A stretch of DNA of 64,000 bases, from NCBI GenBank assembly GCA_949316495.1, contig OX439003.1, forward strand, positions 18,413,198 through 18,477,197, read 5' to 3'. A model generated the notes under the pieces. The model ran no database searches, was not told where the DNA came from, and worked only from the letters and a program-made list of their open reading frames with translations. Shown here piece by piece: positions 13,347-27,900 of this stretch. Positions within the stretch are counted from its first letter, which is position 1. Every line of letters begins with the position of its first letter. The position numbers were made by a program, and so were the translations under genes. The DNA is from Amphiduros pacificus. Lineage: Eukaryota > Annelida > Polychaeta > Phyllodocida > Hesionidae.

Positions 13347-14079
13347 TTAAATTTTACTTCGAGTAAAGTAATCATGAGGCCAACCTTGAGCATATATCTG
13401 AGTCAAATGCCGCAATACAATAATTCTAAATGTTTAATCATTAGATTTTGTCTCACAGGGTGATGATATGCTTTGACCTTTTTCTATTGGCAAGATTGCT
13501 CACTCACCATCTTGCCTGGATCCACATACAAATACAAACATGGACTGTGTTATGACAATTCATTAATACTTAACACCTACAAACAACACTCATTCTTGCA
13601 TATATTCCATCAGATAGATATCATTCCAAAGCAATAGTATTCAAGATCTTCAAAATGTGACCATGTTAGTCATGATGGAAATCAACAAGTCACATGTCAC
13701 CTGTATTTGTCACATGCCACATGTCACATGACTTCTCTATCATATCAATCGCTGCTACCAAACGTATAAAGGTGGGCACAGAAACGATCAACTGCAAGTC
13801 ATCAATATTGTTTAAAATCTGGCTTTGGATTGATTGGTGAGGAATAAATCACGACAGCTGTAATCACTGGTCAGTTCATGGGTCAGAGGAGGAAAAATAT
13901 CAGATAATAACAAACAAACAAAAAAACGAAAAACTGTATTATCCTGATAAATCTATACCTCAGCCAGTTATCCAACTGGAAAACAAAATCAAGAAAAAAT
14001 GGAAAATTCCTCAAAAAGTGATGAAAGGGTCTAAACCCACTGGGAAAGATAGGTTTACATCAACGGGTCAGGGAACTAC

Positions 14080-15445
14080 TCAGGTAACACACAACGTAGA
14101 AACAACGTTGTGAGCACGTAGAAATAAGGTTTAGTAATGTTGTGGTCTGACTTAATAACAACGTTGTTGTTCTACATGCTGGCAACGTTGTCAGCATGTT
14201 GTCTTGGAACGTTTTTTAACAACGTGCTTACAACGTGGTGAGCACATAGAAGAAAACTTGTGGTGATTGGATTGGCCAATAGGTGGCTGCAGTACTACAG
14301 AAAATGGCAACCTGTAACAGCTTAGTTGTGAAGTAATTCAAAGTTACAGTGAATTTATTGGATAAGACATAGTGTTCTGAATAACTAAAATATAATAAAA
14401 AAGTAAATGATCATGTCTTTTGTTATGATAGAAATTTATTGTTATTATCTACTGCAATATATAACCATATAATAACATAACATGCCAGCTGATATGCTAG
14501 AAGAGGTTGCTGATGAGACAATCCCAACTGAGTAACTAGATTTGGCCAAAGATAGTGCCACGTGCTGAGCCCCATGTGCTTGCAACATGCTGAGCATATG
14601 CGTATGGTGCTGCCACACAGTACCGTAATGGGTGGAACGAGTAGCCGTTTGTAAAAATCTTGATGTTGTGTAAAAAAAATACCCCAAAATGCTGGAGAAA
14701 ATGCCAACGGGATGGATGCTTTCTTTTTTGAGCGAGTGAGGAAATTTTTCTTGACCTGCTGCTAACGTGATTCACGTAGTTGTGACGTTACATGGAAGTG
14801 TGTGTTAAACTTGGTGACAACGATCACCACCACTGTATTGTGCAAAAAATACTATAGCAAAGCTGTGATTTTTCTTGCTCGCTGCCACAACGTCCACCAG
14901 ATAGGAAAAAAATATCAAATTTTTAACAACGTCTTTGGAACGTCTTAGAAACGAGTTGGGAACAACCTGGATGCATGATATAACGAGGCCTAACGAGGTG
15001 ACAACGTTTCACCAAAACGTTGGAAAATTTTAAACATCCCAAAACTTTTTTGGCAGTCTAATGTTGACCAACGTCACCCAACATGGCCAACTTTCCCCTA
15101 ACGAGGTCAGAACTTTTATTAATGAGCTCAACGTTTGGTCAAGATTGCAAACTCGTTCCCCAAACGTTGTCAAAAACTTCATAGTGTGACAGCCCCACTA
15201 CATTGTTTTATCACAACATGTTCAATAACAACATGCTCACAACGTGCTCACAGCGTGCTCACAACGTAGAAAAAACGTGTTCAGCACATGCTCACAACGT
15301 AGAAAAAACGTGCTCACAACGCTGTACAACAACGTGCTCACAACGTTATCTGATGTTCACATATCTAGGTCCATACAACGTCATGGTACAACTTGCTCAG
15401 CACCAAAACACAACGTGCTCACAACGTACTGTAGAAAAAAATGTG
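14080..15445. repeat. ACGT-rich repetitive block, probable non-autonomous element
   Basis: Dozens of short words built on ACAACGT, AACGTTGT and GTGCTCACAACG crowd both ends (14085-14260 and 15210-15430). The left end carries CGTTGTGAGCACGT, the reverse complement of ACGTGCTCACAACG at the right end, so the flanks are partly inverted relative to each other. The middle (14930-15180) has looser AACGT, AACGAGG and AACGTTG words. No transposase frame is visible. Many subterminal motifs suggest a non-autonomous DNA element, but exact ends and target duplication are not clear. Confidence 0.45.
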
Positions 15446-15967
15446 TGCTGCGAGAAGAAATGGGTTATTATTTTTTACCCAATGGCAAAATGTTATCTCA
15501 AGAAATTTATTTGCATATTTGCTGTGATATTGTACATGTTATGAATATAAAAAGCCAAGAACATTCATTTCTTTTGGTATATCATCTAAGTAAAACCAGT
15601 CATTTCCAACTTGCCGGGACAACTTGTATGGCACACTTACGAGAGTAATCTTATAAATACCACAAGACATACCAACACTTGACACAAAAATTAAAATCAA
15701 CAATCTATCTCCTCTTGTCCCTAAATCTAATACCTAAATCATGATTCCTATTTCTCTGCAGAGATAAAACTCCACAATATACTACACAAAACCCCTCTGT
15801 CACGCTTATATTGTGCGTGTAAAGCACAATGTTCGATTGGTTTTGCATTTGACCTGATTTCTCTCAGCCTCGTTTTCGGCTAGGCTAGTTCACTTCCTGT
15901 ATTATGATGGCTCCACCAGCAAGGATGTGAAGTTTTATTTTATTTTACTTCAATTTCACCCCCCAAC

Positions 15968-18900
15968 ATGGCACGAGCGATGATTCCAAGCCAGCAAAAG
16001 CTGGCAGAGAAACTCACGGTCTTAAATGACCGGGGTTTAGGAATGCTTACTCGGATTTACAACATCAAAAAGGTAAAAGAAATGGACCAACTCTCCAACA
16101 CAAGCTGGGCTAATTATTATTATGCCAAATTATGATCAGTAGCTGCCTGTCATCGTTTTGTTTCATCATTTTAGGCATTTTATTTGAATATGGATACTTT
16201 GATATTGTACATGTTGCCTATTTTGAATTAAAGATAAAATCTTGTGTATTTTATGTTAGTGTAGCTGGACATTAAGGTTAAACACGCATACCTTTTGAAA
16301 TGCAGTGTTCTTTTAAAAATAAGCACAGGTCTTGACCGTGGCATGTTGCCTGCTGCATTTAATATTCAGTCTTCATCTGTTCCAAGCAGTATTTGAAGCT
16401 AATGGCTGAATGTTTTTACCCAGCATTTGTGTGGGTATTTTTGAGAACATGTTTGGCTTTTGATATTTATGTATATGAATATGATTTTATAACTCAATTG
16501 GATATTGTAAGTCTAAAGGAAACACAAATTAGTTTGGCTGGACATGACACAGTAAATGTCATACTCCACATAGAATGGATTAAAAAATGATTGCAGATTA
16601 TTAAGACAATGTTTGGTAGGGAAACCTTTAAATTGTCACGGGAGCCTTTGGAACTTTGATTGCTTGTTTGGGGACAAATATTTAACAGCTGTTTGCTAAA
16701 TATTTAACACCTTTATTTTTCCTAAAAACTGAAAAATAACCTCCATTTTAGTGATTATAATGATGTCAAAGTTGATATGTGAAGTCGTTGAGTCTTAATT
16801 ATGTCTCAGAATGAAAGAAAACTGAGGGAAGACTAAAACTTGTTTGCTTTGCAAAGATGGTTTCCATGGCTTTGCAATTATATTAGTTGTATTGACATTT
16901 GTATTTTCATGAAGACTAACAGTGGTGTTTCCTTTGTCAGCAATATTTTATATTGTACAAATGTAAGTAGAATTTAGTCACAAAATGCTGATGAAAAACT
17001 GGCAAATAGAGCCTTTCATTGTTGTTTAAGGAGCCTTTATTTGATTTTTTGTGGCTTCTAATTACAAAACTTTAAAAACAAATTAGTACCAGTCATGTAC
17101 AATAAAATGGTTAGTAAATCCACTGTTTGTTATAAGAGATTTCATCAGCAATTTTTAAAAAAAACATTTCTATATCAATGTAAAAGTTTACAAGTGAATT
17201 CAACATGTAACATCAAATGCACACAATTCATATCACATGCATTTTATTCATATTTATTATGACAGTTTTTAGAGTTTTTTGAGAGTTTGTAAAACTTTTT
17301 TTAACATGAACAAAATACAAATAAACAATTTTTTGCATGGAGCAGTTGTTGAAGTTGTTGGGTGGGCAAGTTGAAGCAATTGTGATGATGATTATCAATA
17401 TGTTGCTGATTTATTATTGCCTAAGTTTTGCTTTGTTGTTCAATATATTCTGTTGGCAAAAAATGATTAATTTTATCCATTCCAGTTGTTAAAATTTTTT
17501 TAAGCTTTTCAACATGATAAATAAAGATTAAACAATGGACTCTGAATGGAGACAATTGCTCTGCATATTTGAAAACAAAGTCAGATATTGTTGTTAATTA
17601 TAGCCACAAAGTAACAAGTAGCTCTACAAGGAACACTTAGATAGATATTCTACACATATTTAGTTGTTTTGATTATTAACTGAATGCCTATTAAAGAGAG
17701 TGCTAGTGTTAAAATTTAAGATGATTTTTCTTAATTTTGCATCATGGATAAATAGGTGACTGTAAGTTAATTGAACCAATCATATTGTCAGGTGTTCAAA
17801 TACTTTGTTTTATGTCTGATTTCTGTTGTTAATTGAGTTTACCGTGTGCTAGTTTGGCATGTTTTCATATTGTGGCTGCTACTTGGTGCTTCCTGTGGCT
17901 TGATCGGTTACCATAAAGATTATAGTGAACCAATATGTAGACATATTCCCAGTAGATTACATGATCACCTCAACCTTTTTGGAATCATTTTGTGTATATC
18001 TTTCAAATATATATATATAAATATGAAAAGAATCTCTCAGAAAGTTGTCAAGGCAACACAATCCCGAAAATATAATCATGGTTATTCAAAGGAAATTTGT
18101 TGTGGTCACTTCAGTGCTTAATATATACAAATGTTACAGTATTGGATCACACCTTATACACGGTCCTGACTGAGAGGAAGCATGCTTTTTAAATTGAACA
18201 CATGCATACACATCTCTTGATCAAACAAACAAACCTATATTAAAGAATGTTTCAGATATGTATCATTGTAGCACACACAATATGCATTATCAAATTAGCA
18301 CACTTGTAAATACTTGAAGAACCACAGGTCTGACTGTAATATAAAGTAGAAATTTATAGCATATTTGCAATAACGTCACCTTGAATTAGCATTACTTAAT
18401 TTGTTTTACACACCTTGAGAGTTGGGTTCACACACCTATTTGATCACATATCAAAATGACCTTACTTTTGTTCATATATGGTTCTTTTTTAACACACAAT
18501 TCAATAATATTTGGCTCTACTGATGACTCTGTTATTTTGATAATTATTCTTTTAATAACCCCCGAAAAAAAAACTTAAAAAATACATAGGAATAAATTAG
18601 GTGAATTTTGTGTAGTATTTACCTGTGTGGTACACAAGTTGTGGCACTAAGTGATTCTTTTACAATTTTTTTTTATTGCATGTCACGCAAAGCACATTAT
18701 GAAAATGCTGTTTAGATGCTGAGATATTTAGATTCATCATTTCTTTTACACAGTGTTGTGTGTTTTTTTTCAAAGTCAAGCCAATATTTATATAAATCAG
18801 CAATTTATTTGTATTATATAGAAGTATAATTGAAAATAGCCTTGTCTGTTCCTTATTTTGGAGCTTATATAAACAGGAACTTTGTTCCCAACACAGGGTC

Positions 18901-21900
18901 ACAGTGTTGCAGCGTTGATAATTAGCCTTTTTTAAGTTATTTAAATTTGGAATAACATAAAAGATATAAACAAAAATGATACAGTTCATGATATAAAACC
19001 AAAAGAAAAATTTTATTTAACAATATTTGGAATTGACGGACATTTCATATCTAACATATTACATGTTACATTTGTATTTGTCAGAATTCGGCACAGATCA
19101 TTCCACTTTATATTGAAACTATATTTTAATATCAATTGCTATTCATAAGAGGCAATGATTTCTTTCAGGAATATGTTATTTTACAAAGTGAAAAAGGGCA
19201 ATCAATATGAAATTCGTTTTTGCTTTACTGGATATGTTTTATATCTGTTGCAGATGTTGGGGAGTCCAGAGTCTAAACCAGCATTTCTCTCTGACAAAAA
19301 TTTAGAACCTGCTATTAAGAATATTGTGCGCAAGTTCCCAACAATTGACACAAAGTCCAGCAGTGTAAGTTGACAAAATCATCATAACATTTAAAGTGTA
19401 TTTTCTTTGAACTTCAATTTTGAATGAGAACAAACGATTCTATTTTGTCAATAGAAATCTTTTTGGCTTTCAATTTTTTTAATATGTATATTTTCCTTAT
19501 TTCTACAGAGCCAACTGAATGCTGTCAACTCCATCAAGACAGATATAATCAAATCATTGTCCTTGTATTACTACACATTTGTTGACATAATGGACTTCAA
19601 GGTAAACATTTTTGATTTCTTGAGTTGAATTTAAATATTTGAAAAACCTGTGATAACCTGTAAAACATATTTTTATGAGCTTTCTGATTTCACTCCAACA
19701 TTGAGATTAATGATTCAATTTTATGCTTTTTAGGATCATGTAACAGATCTTCTCACAACAATGGATGCCTGTGGAGTTTACACAGATATCGTAAGTAATA
19801 AACACTTCTGTGACATTTTTGAGTGATAATAACAAAGCTGTATGACACACCAATAACTTTGCTAAAAAAAATTGTTTAACAGAAGTCATGGGTATACAGG
19901 ACAGAAACATTACCAAATGGGTTCCAGAATGATGTTGTAAATGTTTTCTGTTACAGACTGTGAATTTTGACCTGACCAAAGGATACTTAGAGCTGATAGC
20001 CACCTATGTGTCGACCATGATTCTGCTATCTAGAGTAGAGGACAGGCGAGCTGTGCTTGGTCTCTTCAACTATGCCTATGAACTGATGCACGGAAAAGCG
20101 TAAGGCTTTTAACAAGTTATTTTATTATTTAATTCTGTCCATTATGTAGCGATATTTAGTTAAGTTATAAATAATATGATTTACCTTTAAAATGTTGCAT
20201 ATATGTGTTACTCAATGCCAACCAAGGGAAGCCTTTTTAAACTTAAAGTATTTAGTATGTATTTCAACTTAATATTTAAAGAAAAGCTCATTTGATAATG
20301 TTCTATTTATTTGACACTTTCAGTGAGGAGTCTTTTCCACGTCTCGGGCAGATGATTGTTGATTATGATCCACCAGTGAAGAAATTATCTGAAGAGTTTG
20401 TACCACATGCAAAGGTAAGAAATCTAACTGATATTCTGTCTCTGCTCTAATTAATGACCATTTAATAATTCCAGTTTAAATGCTTATAATTCTAGTTTAA
20501 ATATTTGGTTTTATTGTAATGTGTTACTAGTTACAAGCTCCAAAGGTATTGATTCATGAATTATTTGTTCTTGTCAGGTGCTGACCCAGGCTTTGTTATC
20601 GTTGCACCACGTCTATCCCAGGCGAGCCCTTAAGGCCGAGGACTGGAGATCAGCTCAGATGCTCAGCCTTCTGGCAGAACCAGGCAAAATCATGAATGCT
20701 GCCCAGATCGATACTGTAAGCTGTCCACATCACTTCTGTCATATTTATAAAGTTTTATATTAAGTTTGTTTCACTCAATTTCCATTTTACTAAAAACAGA
20801 TAAATTCCACATATGATATTTTCCAACAATTTTTTTTTTTAATTTTATAAATATTTCTGTTTCAGATGCCTTGTGAATACCTATCTCTTGATGTTATGGA
20901 AAGATGGATAATATGTGAGTAAAGTAAAATGTTAAATGAAATATATATATATAGTTTTGTTATATATAATTTTACATCAACAGAACACATTATAAAATAT
21001 GATTTAGATAACATCTTCTAATTATGATCGTGTATAGAGTTTTGCTGTTTATTTTCAGTGGGATTCATCCTGTGCCACCAGCAGCTTGCCATCCCAGAAT
21101 GCTATGAGCTGTGGAAGAAGGCTCTACACAATGGCTACATCACCACTCTGTGCCGCGATGAGGTCCTCCACACTCATCTCTTCATCATGGGATTCTTTGA
21201 AAACATTAAAGGGTAAGTAGCTTATTTCCATAACCTGAGTGTTCTCATCCATTAGAAGTATATTATTGGGTCAGGGGTTTGGGAGAATATTATTTTTATT
21301 TTTATGAAGAAAAGAAATTAATAGTGTATTATGTGAGAAATGAATAGAAGTTTGGTAATATTAATATTACTAGATATTGCAATGCATTTTTACTCTCAGA
21401 AGTATCCACTTGACATTGTGTCATTTCTTTTAGATACAACAAGAGAATAGGGGAAGTTAAGGAATGGTATTACCAGGCCATAGCCGCCACGTAAGTTCAT
21501 GATATTTACACATAATCCTTTTAGTAATCTTAAAGATTAAGATATGTAAAGAAATGATATGGTGAAGAAGAAAAGAAAGTTTGAGGCATCAGAATTATGA
21601 GTGTTAATATTACATTTGTAGGCCTCAGATTCACAGAGAGAAGAGAAAGTTTTTGAGAGCAGCCCTGAAAGAATTGGCTCTTGTCTTCACAGATCAGCCA
21701 GGCCTACTTGGACCTAAGGTAGATTTCCTATGATAATAATTACCAAATGACGAATCACTTATAAACACCTAGCAGGGAATAAGTATTGTTTTATTTAGAA
21801 TAAGCTTTTAAAATTAAATTTGCATTGAATTGCAGAGATATAGAATAAAAATAAAATCATAGATTGGATATAGTTAATCACAAATTTCAATGAGAAGGAT

Positions 21901-24900
21901 GAATTCTAATTAATGTTTTCATTGGTTACATAGAATCTGTATATATTTTAGGCTCTGTATGTGTTTATGGCCCTGTCGTTGGCCAGAGACGAGTTCAGCT
22001 GGTTGCTCCGGCACTATGATAACCCACCTCCCAAGAAGATCAATGCTAAATGGCACCCGGAAGATTTTGTAGACAGGTATGCCCTTATAAGGAACATTTT
22101 ATAAGATGATTAATCTTGCATTACATTTAACCAAAAGCTCAGTAGCTGTTTTAGGTATTATAGGAGATATTATTCTTCTCTTTTCAGACAAATTCCAGAA
22201 TTGATGTTTCATGTAGAAGAACTTCGAGGTTAGTGCTTAAAAAATATTAGATTAATTGATATTATTGTTTTATTTTACTTGTTATTTAATTATCAATATA
22301 ACAATATTAGATAAATATATTTGACTCTGATATTGATGTTTTTATTTCATATGCAGCTTTGGTGAAGAAATATAATCAAGTAATGCAGAGATACTATGTC
22401 CAGTATCTGTCTGGATATGACTCAGTGGTTCTCAACCAACTTATACAGGTAGGGCTCTACTTGCGCTTCTCCTGGCTCCCACCTCACAATGTCCATAATG
22501 ATATAAGGACAGGAAAAGTCGACTATGTGTTTTATGAAAACATGTTGAGGGACAGACAAAAGTTATTCACCTAAACATGAAATGTTTTATGTCTTCAAAA
22601 CATTGTTTGGTAGTAAATTGACTTGTGAGAATTTCTGGAAAAAAAAAACACTTTTCTTTTCAGTTTAATTAAATATTCATTTTTATCACAAAGTAAGATT
22701 TTGTTTTGATAATGCTGGCCATATTAAGAAATTGATATTCAAAGAATTTATCTCAAAAGAAATGTATTATCCACCTTTTTGCCAAAACACAAATATATTT
22801 GTATTGATATAATGTTATGTTTCAGAATTTGGCTGTTTGTCCTGAGGATGAATCTGTAATCCTTTCTTCCTTTTACAATAATGTAGCCTCGCTCTCAGTC
22901 AAACAAGGTTTGTTATTCACACATATCTATATTCTCATTATAATTTCCAAGATATTGATCCTTTTTCAGCATTATCTAAAATTCTAAAATTGAAACTATT
23001 TATATTTATAGTGGAGGAAAATGAATTATTTGATTTCCGAGGATTAAGAATGGACTGGTTCAGATTACAGGTAAATTTATATGAATATTATCTTGTTTGT
23101 GAATGGATGAATTTCCATTTTTATTTGTAAGTTGTGCAGTGAACAGAAGAAACAAATTTAAACTAATGTCCTGTTTTACAAAAATAAATGCAAGTATTTT
23201 TATAAATATAACTCTGTAATACAGAGTTTATATGATTCCATTTATTTTTTGTGAAATTGAAAAAAAAATAAATCAGATATATTCTTTCCAATTTTGAATG
23301 ATGCAGATGTAATGTTTTTTGTTTTTTGGACTATATGAGTAATAAACACCTACCAGGTCGATAAAAACAGAAAAAACAGACCCGTGCTAATAATGTCTAA
23401 TATATTGCAGGCATACACCAGTGTGAGTAAGGCGGGGTTAATGCTACGTGACCACAGAGACTTAGGAAAACACATGAACACTATTGTCTTCCATTCCAAG
23501 ATGGTGGATTTCTTAGATGAAATGCTGGTAGAAACATCAGACTTATCTATATACTGGTCAGTTTCTTTCATAAAGTTATACATTACACAACCTTATAATG
23601 AAAATGTTCTTATGTCGCTTTTCATAAATTAAAAAAAAATTGAAAGAAATATACAGCATTTTATGTATTCAATTGAAGCAGAGTTTCATTTCAAGGAGTA
23701 TTGAGAGAGATTTTCTATTACAGTTTCTACACGGCGATATTTGAGTACCAGTTTAAGCAGTGCATGGAGTTTCCTGCTCAGCATCGTTACAGCATTGCCT
23801 TCCCTATGATATGTGCCCACTTCATGCAGGCCACACACGAACTCTGCCCAGAAGAGGTGAGTGCCTATCAATCAAGGCAGAGTTATGGCTAGCATTGAAT
23901 TCACACCTACTCTCAAACTATGAGAATGAGGAAATACAAATGTAGCCTTTACTTGAATATTAGAGATAATATAATGCATCTAAATAATAATGATACTAAG
24001 ATCCAGTTTGTTGACCAATCATGGCAGTCGAGATATTGATGGGAGACAAAGGCAGTTATTTAGACCAATCATAGAGCAGCTAACAGCAATAAACATAAGA
24101 TTCCATAGTTACAATTGGGTGGGGGTGTGCAAAAGCGGTGATCACCATGTGTCTTCATTTAAGGATCACAATAAATAATAGAAAAAATCATGAAACAACT
24201 AAAACAAAAAAAATGTATGAATTAACTGGCAACAAGATCATTTGTGACAGCTCTAGTTTAATATAATGATACATTGTATGATAAATGTTCAGGATTGTAT
24301 GGTGTTTGTTTGCAGCGACACTCAATAGGGACAACCTCAGTGCAGTACGCTCACTGGTTCCTGAAGGAAATGTCTGAGGAAGTTAATCAAGTCATCACAG
24401 CTATCTGTGAGGAACAGTGTATGCTGGCTGACAAGGTTAGTGCCATTTTGGAAAAGTCAATCTAAAGTGGTGAGAAAAATTTTCTGTAAATTGTTGTTAC
24501 AGGAAACATTTAACTTTATATTAAGTTCAACTCAAGGTCATGATTTAAGGACATATCGTAAGACTTACTAACTAAATGTTTTTTCATAAAATAAAAAATA
24601 AAAAAATAAATTTTTTCTAGTTGCTGCCAAAGAACTGTGCTGCACACATAGCACAGAGTGTGAACCGCAAGAAGAGCAAAGAAAGAAAGAACAAAATGAT
24701 CCAGGAGCCAGGCCGACCAGGCGTCGAAAGCTTCCGTAAACATCGCGAGGAATTCACCAGGTCTTTATACCAATCAATACCATTAACTCATATTTATTGG
24801 TGATAAACATTGTGATGTCACTGTAATTCAAGGTTCATTTTAAACTTATTTTCAATTGTGTATTTATAAATTTATTGTTATTAAGGTAAAAAGTTTTAGT

Positions 24901-27900
24901 TAAAAAGGAGTTTAGTTTCAAATTTATTCACAATAATAAGATAAAATTTATTTTAAAAAAAAAAGAGCAAAACAAAATTAACAAAAAAATTAAATAATGA
25001 GAATAGTTTTAAAAGTTAAAATGGACAAAAACATTTGACATGACAATATTAATTTGAATGTTTGACAGGATGGACAAACTGCACATGGCATTGACAGAGC
25101 TATGCTACGCTATCAACTACTGCAGCGTGATCACAGTCTGGGAACATGGCTTTGTGCCCAGAGAGTTCTTTGTGCAGCATCTTGAAGCCAGGTTTAATAA
25201 GTGAGTTCAAGTTATTGACACATACCTCATTAATTAAAAGAATCAACTGATTTTATTTATAAGAATGATACTTTGATTCTGCAGTAATTCATGTCTGTTT
25301 TATTCTCAGAGCATTGGTTGGTATGATGATGTATAATCCGGAGACAAATGAGATTGCCAAACCTTCAGAACTCCTGAATAGTGTCAAATCAATCATGAGT
25401 GTGCTACAGAGTATAGAGAATTATGGTAAGTCATTCTGTGTGGACCTATTTTTAGAAAATTGACCTATTAAAGCTATGCCAGATAGATTAGATTTCTTTC
25501 AAATTGTCTGTCTTGTTTTGTTGATATAATATATAATTTTCTATCTTTTTAGTGCACATAGACATTTCGCGAGTGTTCAATAATGTGCTGCCTCAGCAGA
25601 CTCAGCCCACAGACAGCTTCAGTGGAGAGAAAACAATCACATCCAACTACACACAATGGTAAATACTTTGATATCTTCTTAATGAGAAATAGAAAAAAAA
25701 TAAAGAAGGTCACAGTTATTTTACATATCATTTACACAAAGCATGGATCTGGGACTAAGCACTAAAGAATGAAATGGTTATTGAAGAAGTGTTATATTTC
25801 ATGTATTCAGGTACCTGGAAGTATTATTGCGGCGTGTGAGTGCTGGGCACATAGTATATTCTCCCAACCATAAAGCCTTTGTCAGCCTCTCCTCTGAGGG
25901 TCAGCTTCCCTTCAATGCTGAAGAATATGCTGATCTCATGGGTAAGATACTGCTCACTTAAGGTATCTCTGTAATAATAACAGATTTACCAGTAATCAAC
26001 CAATTACCCCTATTCACAATATAGCTGTAACCAGAAAATTAATTTGAATTAAAAAAAAAAGTAATTTGTCCAAATGAAATGGTGACTTGTAAGATTTGCT
26101 GAATGACATATGATGTTGTGTTTCAGAATTGAGGGCATTGGCAGAACTGATTGGCCCATATGGTATGAAGTACATGAGTGAAAGGCTGATGTGGCATATC
26201 TCCAGCCAGGTAGAGGAGCTAAAGGTACATATATACAAATATATACCTCATAAAACATCACTCATAAAGATGCCAAGGTGTCCTGCACTTCATGTGTATT
26301 TAGTAGAGTGTACATATTTTTATGATTTAACTGGATAAAAAAAGGTATCGCAGCAGATTTTGCGGTCATTTCAGAAATGAAAGCTTTATGTGTATATATT
26401 TAGTAGAATGTATATATTTTTATGATTTAACTCATATTGGATAAAAAAAGGTCTCACAGGAAATGTCAATTTTGCTATCATTTCAGAAACTGGTGATTCA
26501 GAACAAAGAGATTCTGACTGCCTTGAGGACAAGCTTTGATAAACCGGAGCAGATGAGGGAGCTGTTTAAGAGGCTACAAAGTAAGTAGACTACGGAAGCC
26601 ACCTGGCTGATCCCACTGTGCAGTGCTCCTCTGTGGTGCAAGCCTGGGTCATCCCTATGTACTATTTTGTCTTCCCAGCTTGGCTTTCTCACATGACAAA
26701 AGCAGCTAAAAGGGACAACCACAAATTTTATTCTGTCCGTTATATTGAGTTATTTTATATGTGATTCCTCCACCTTTTCTGGTCTGTAATTATTATCACT
26801 AACCAATTGTTGTCTATTTAATAAATGGAGACAAAAAAAAGTCATTCTTGTTCTTTCAGACACGTTATTAAATTTCTAACATGCTATATTTTTCATTTCA
26901 AATTCTTGCTGATATTATCACATTTAGTTTACGACCAGCTCTTTGAAACACAGTATTTGTGTAAATATTTCCCTGTATTCAAGGATGCTTTTGATATTTC
27001 TGGAGGTTCTCTCATATTTTACAACATGTAGTATTGCAGCTACAGGTATTTATTTCTATTCTTGCCAACAAAAAATAGGGATAAAAGGTAGGGTTGTCTT
27101 GTAACCATGGTAACTGTATTTGTGATATATGTCATTGAGTATATTATTCCCTCAGAATTTTAAAATTTGGATTTGATTTGCCAATTTGCTGTGTTGATCT
27201 TTAAAAAAATGATGCACTGAATTGATGTGTATTTTTTTCATAAAAATTGACTATGCTCTCTGCAGAATTGTGTTAGTAGAAGCTAATGACTTCTATATGG
27301 CTATACATGAAGAAGACAAGATTTTGATCTTTTTTGGAGGAAAATATAACTCTGCTATTAAGGAGTATATCATCTGTCATTCAGTTATAATTCTATCACA
27401 GTGTGAATACATTACATACAATTATAACAACACCTATATCACTCTTAAATCAAAATTACAACAGTGGTGGGGATAATCAACATTTTTTTCTGATATTTGG
27501 AATAAAAAAATTAAGTTCTATGGAGATGGAAAATAATCTTAAGATGGTCAGTTACGAGTTGGCATGTAAAATCTTTGTGCAAGTAGATCAAATTCTGAGC
27601 ATGATGGCTGTAAACCAAATGTAGATTGAGTGAAATAATCTACCAATTTCACATTGTGTTCCAGATATTTATCTTTATCATTGAGTCGTGTGTGGTAGGA
27701 ATTCTCATAGAGTTTTCTACATTTTCCTGACACATTTCAGTGTGAATTTATTTTGAGATATGTGTGTTACAGTAGTTTAGAAACTTATAAACAATATCAT
27801 ATTCTTTATGAATATCTACTATATTATGAATATCTACTTTATTGTATGAATAAAATGAATTGATTTATCTCATGCTTAACTGAGGTCTCTGAAAGCTTCT

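Larger units (their letters stand above)
10305..15967. other. Intergenic region between RIM-like gene and NCKAP1 (divergent)
   Basis: It should hold the promoters of both genes, transcribed outward. Visible contents are small A-rich direct repeats at 11648-11716 (unit near ACAATTTGAGCATAA), three 14-bp units of GACTTATCTAGGGT (12238-12279), a tRNA-like scrap (13086-13140), a hairpin (13248-13346) and an ACGT-rich block (about 14080-15445). An inverted CCAAT box (ATTGG) lies at about 15836, roughly 130 bp before the NCKAP1 start codon. No additional coding exon could be supported. Confidence 0.5.

Noticed and set aside
15203-15648. Overlapping frames (113 and 134 codons) in the ACGT-rich block
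   Set aside because: Their sequence is a translation of the repeated CTCACAACGT words; no transposase or other domain is visible.
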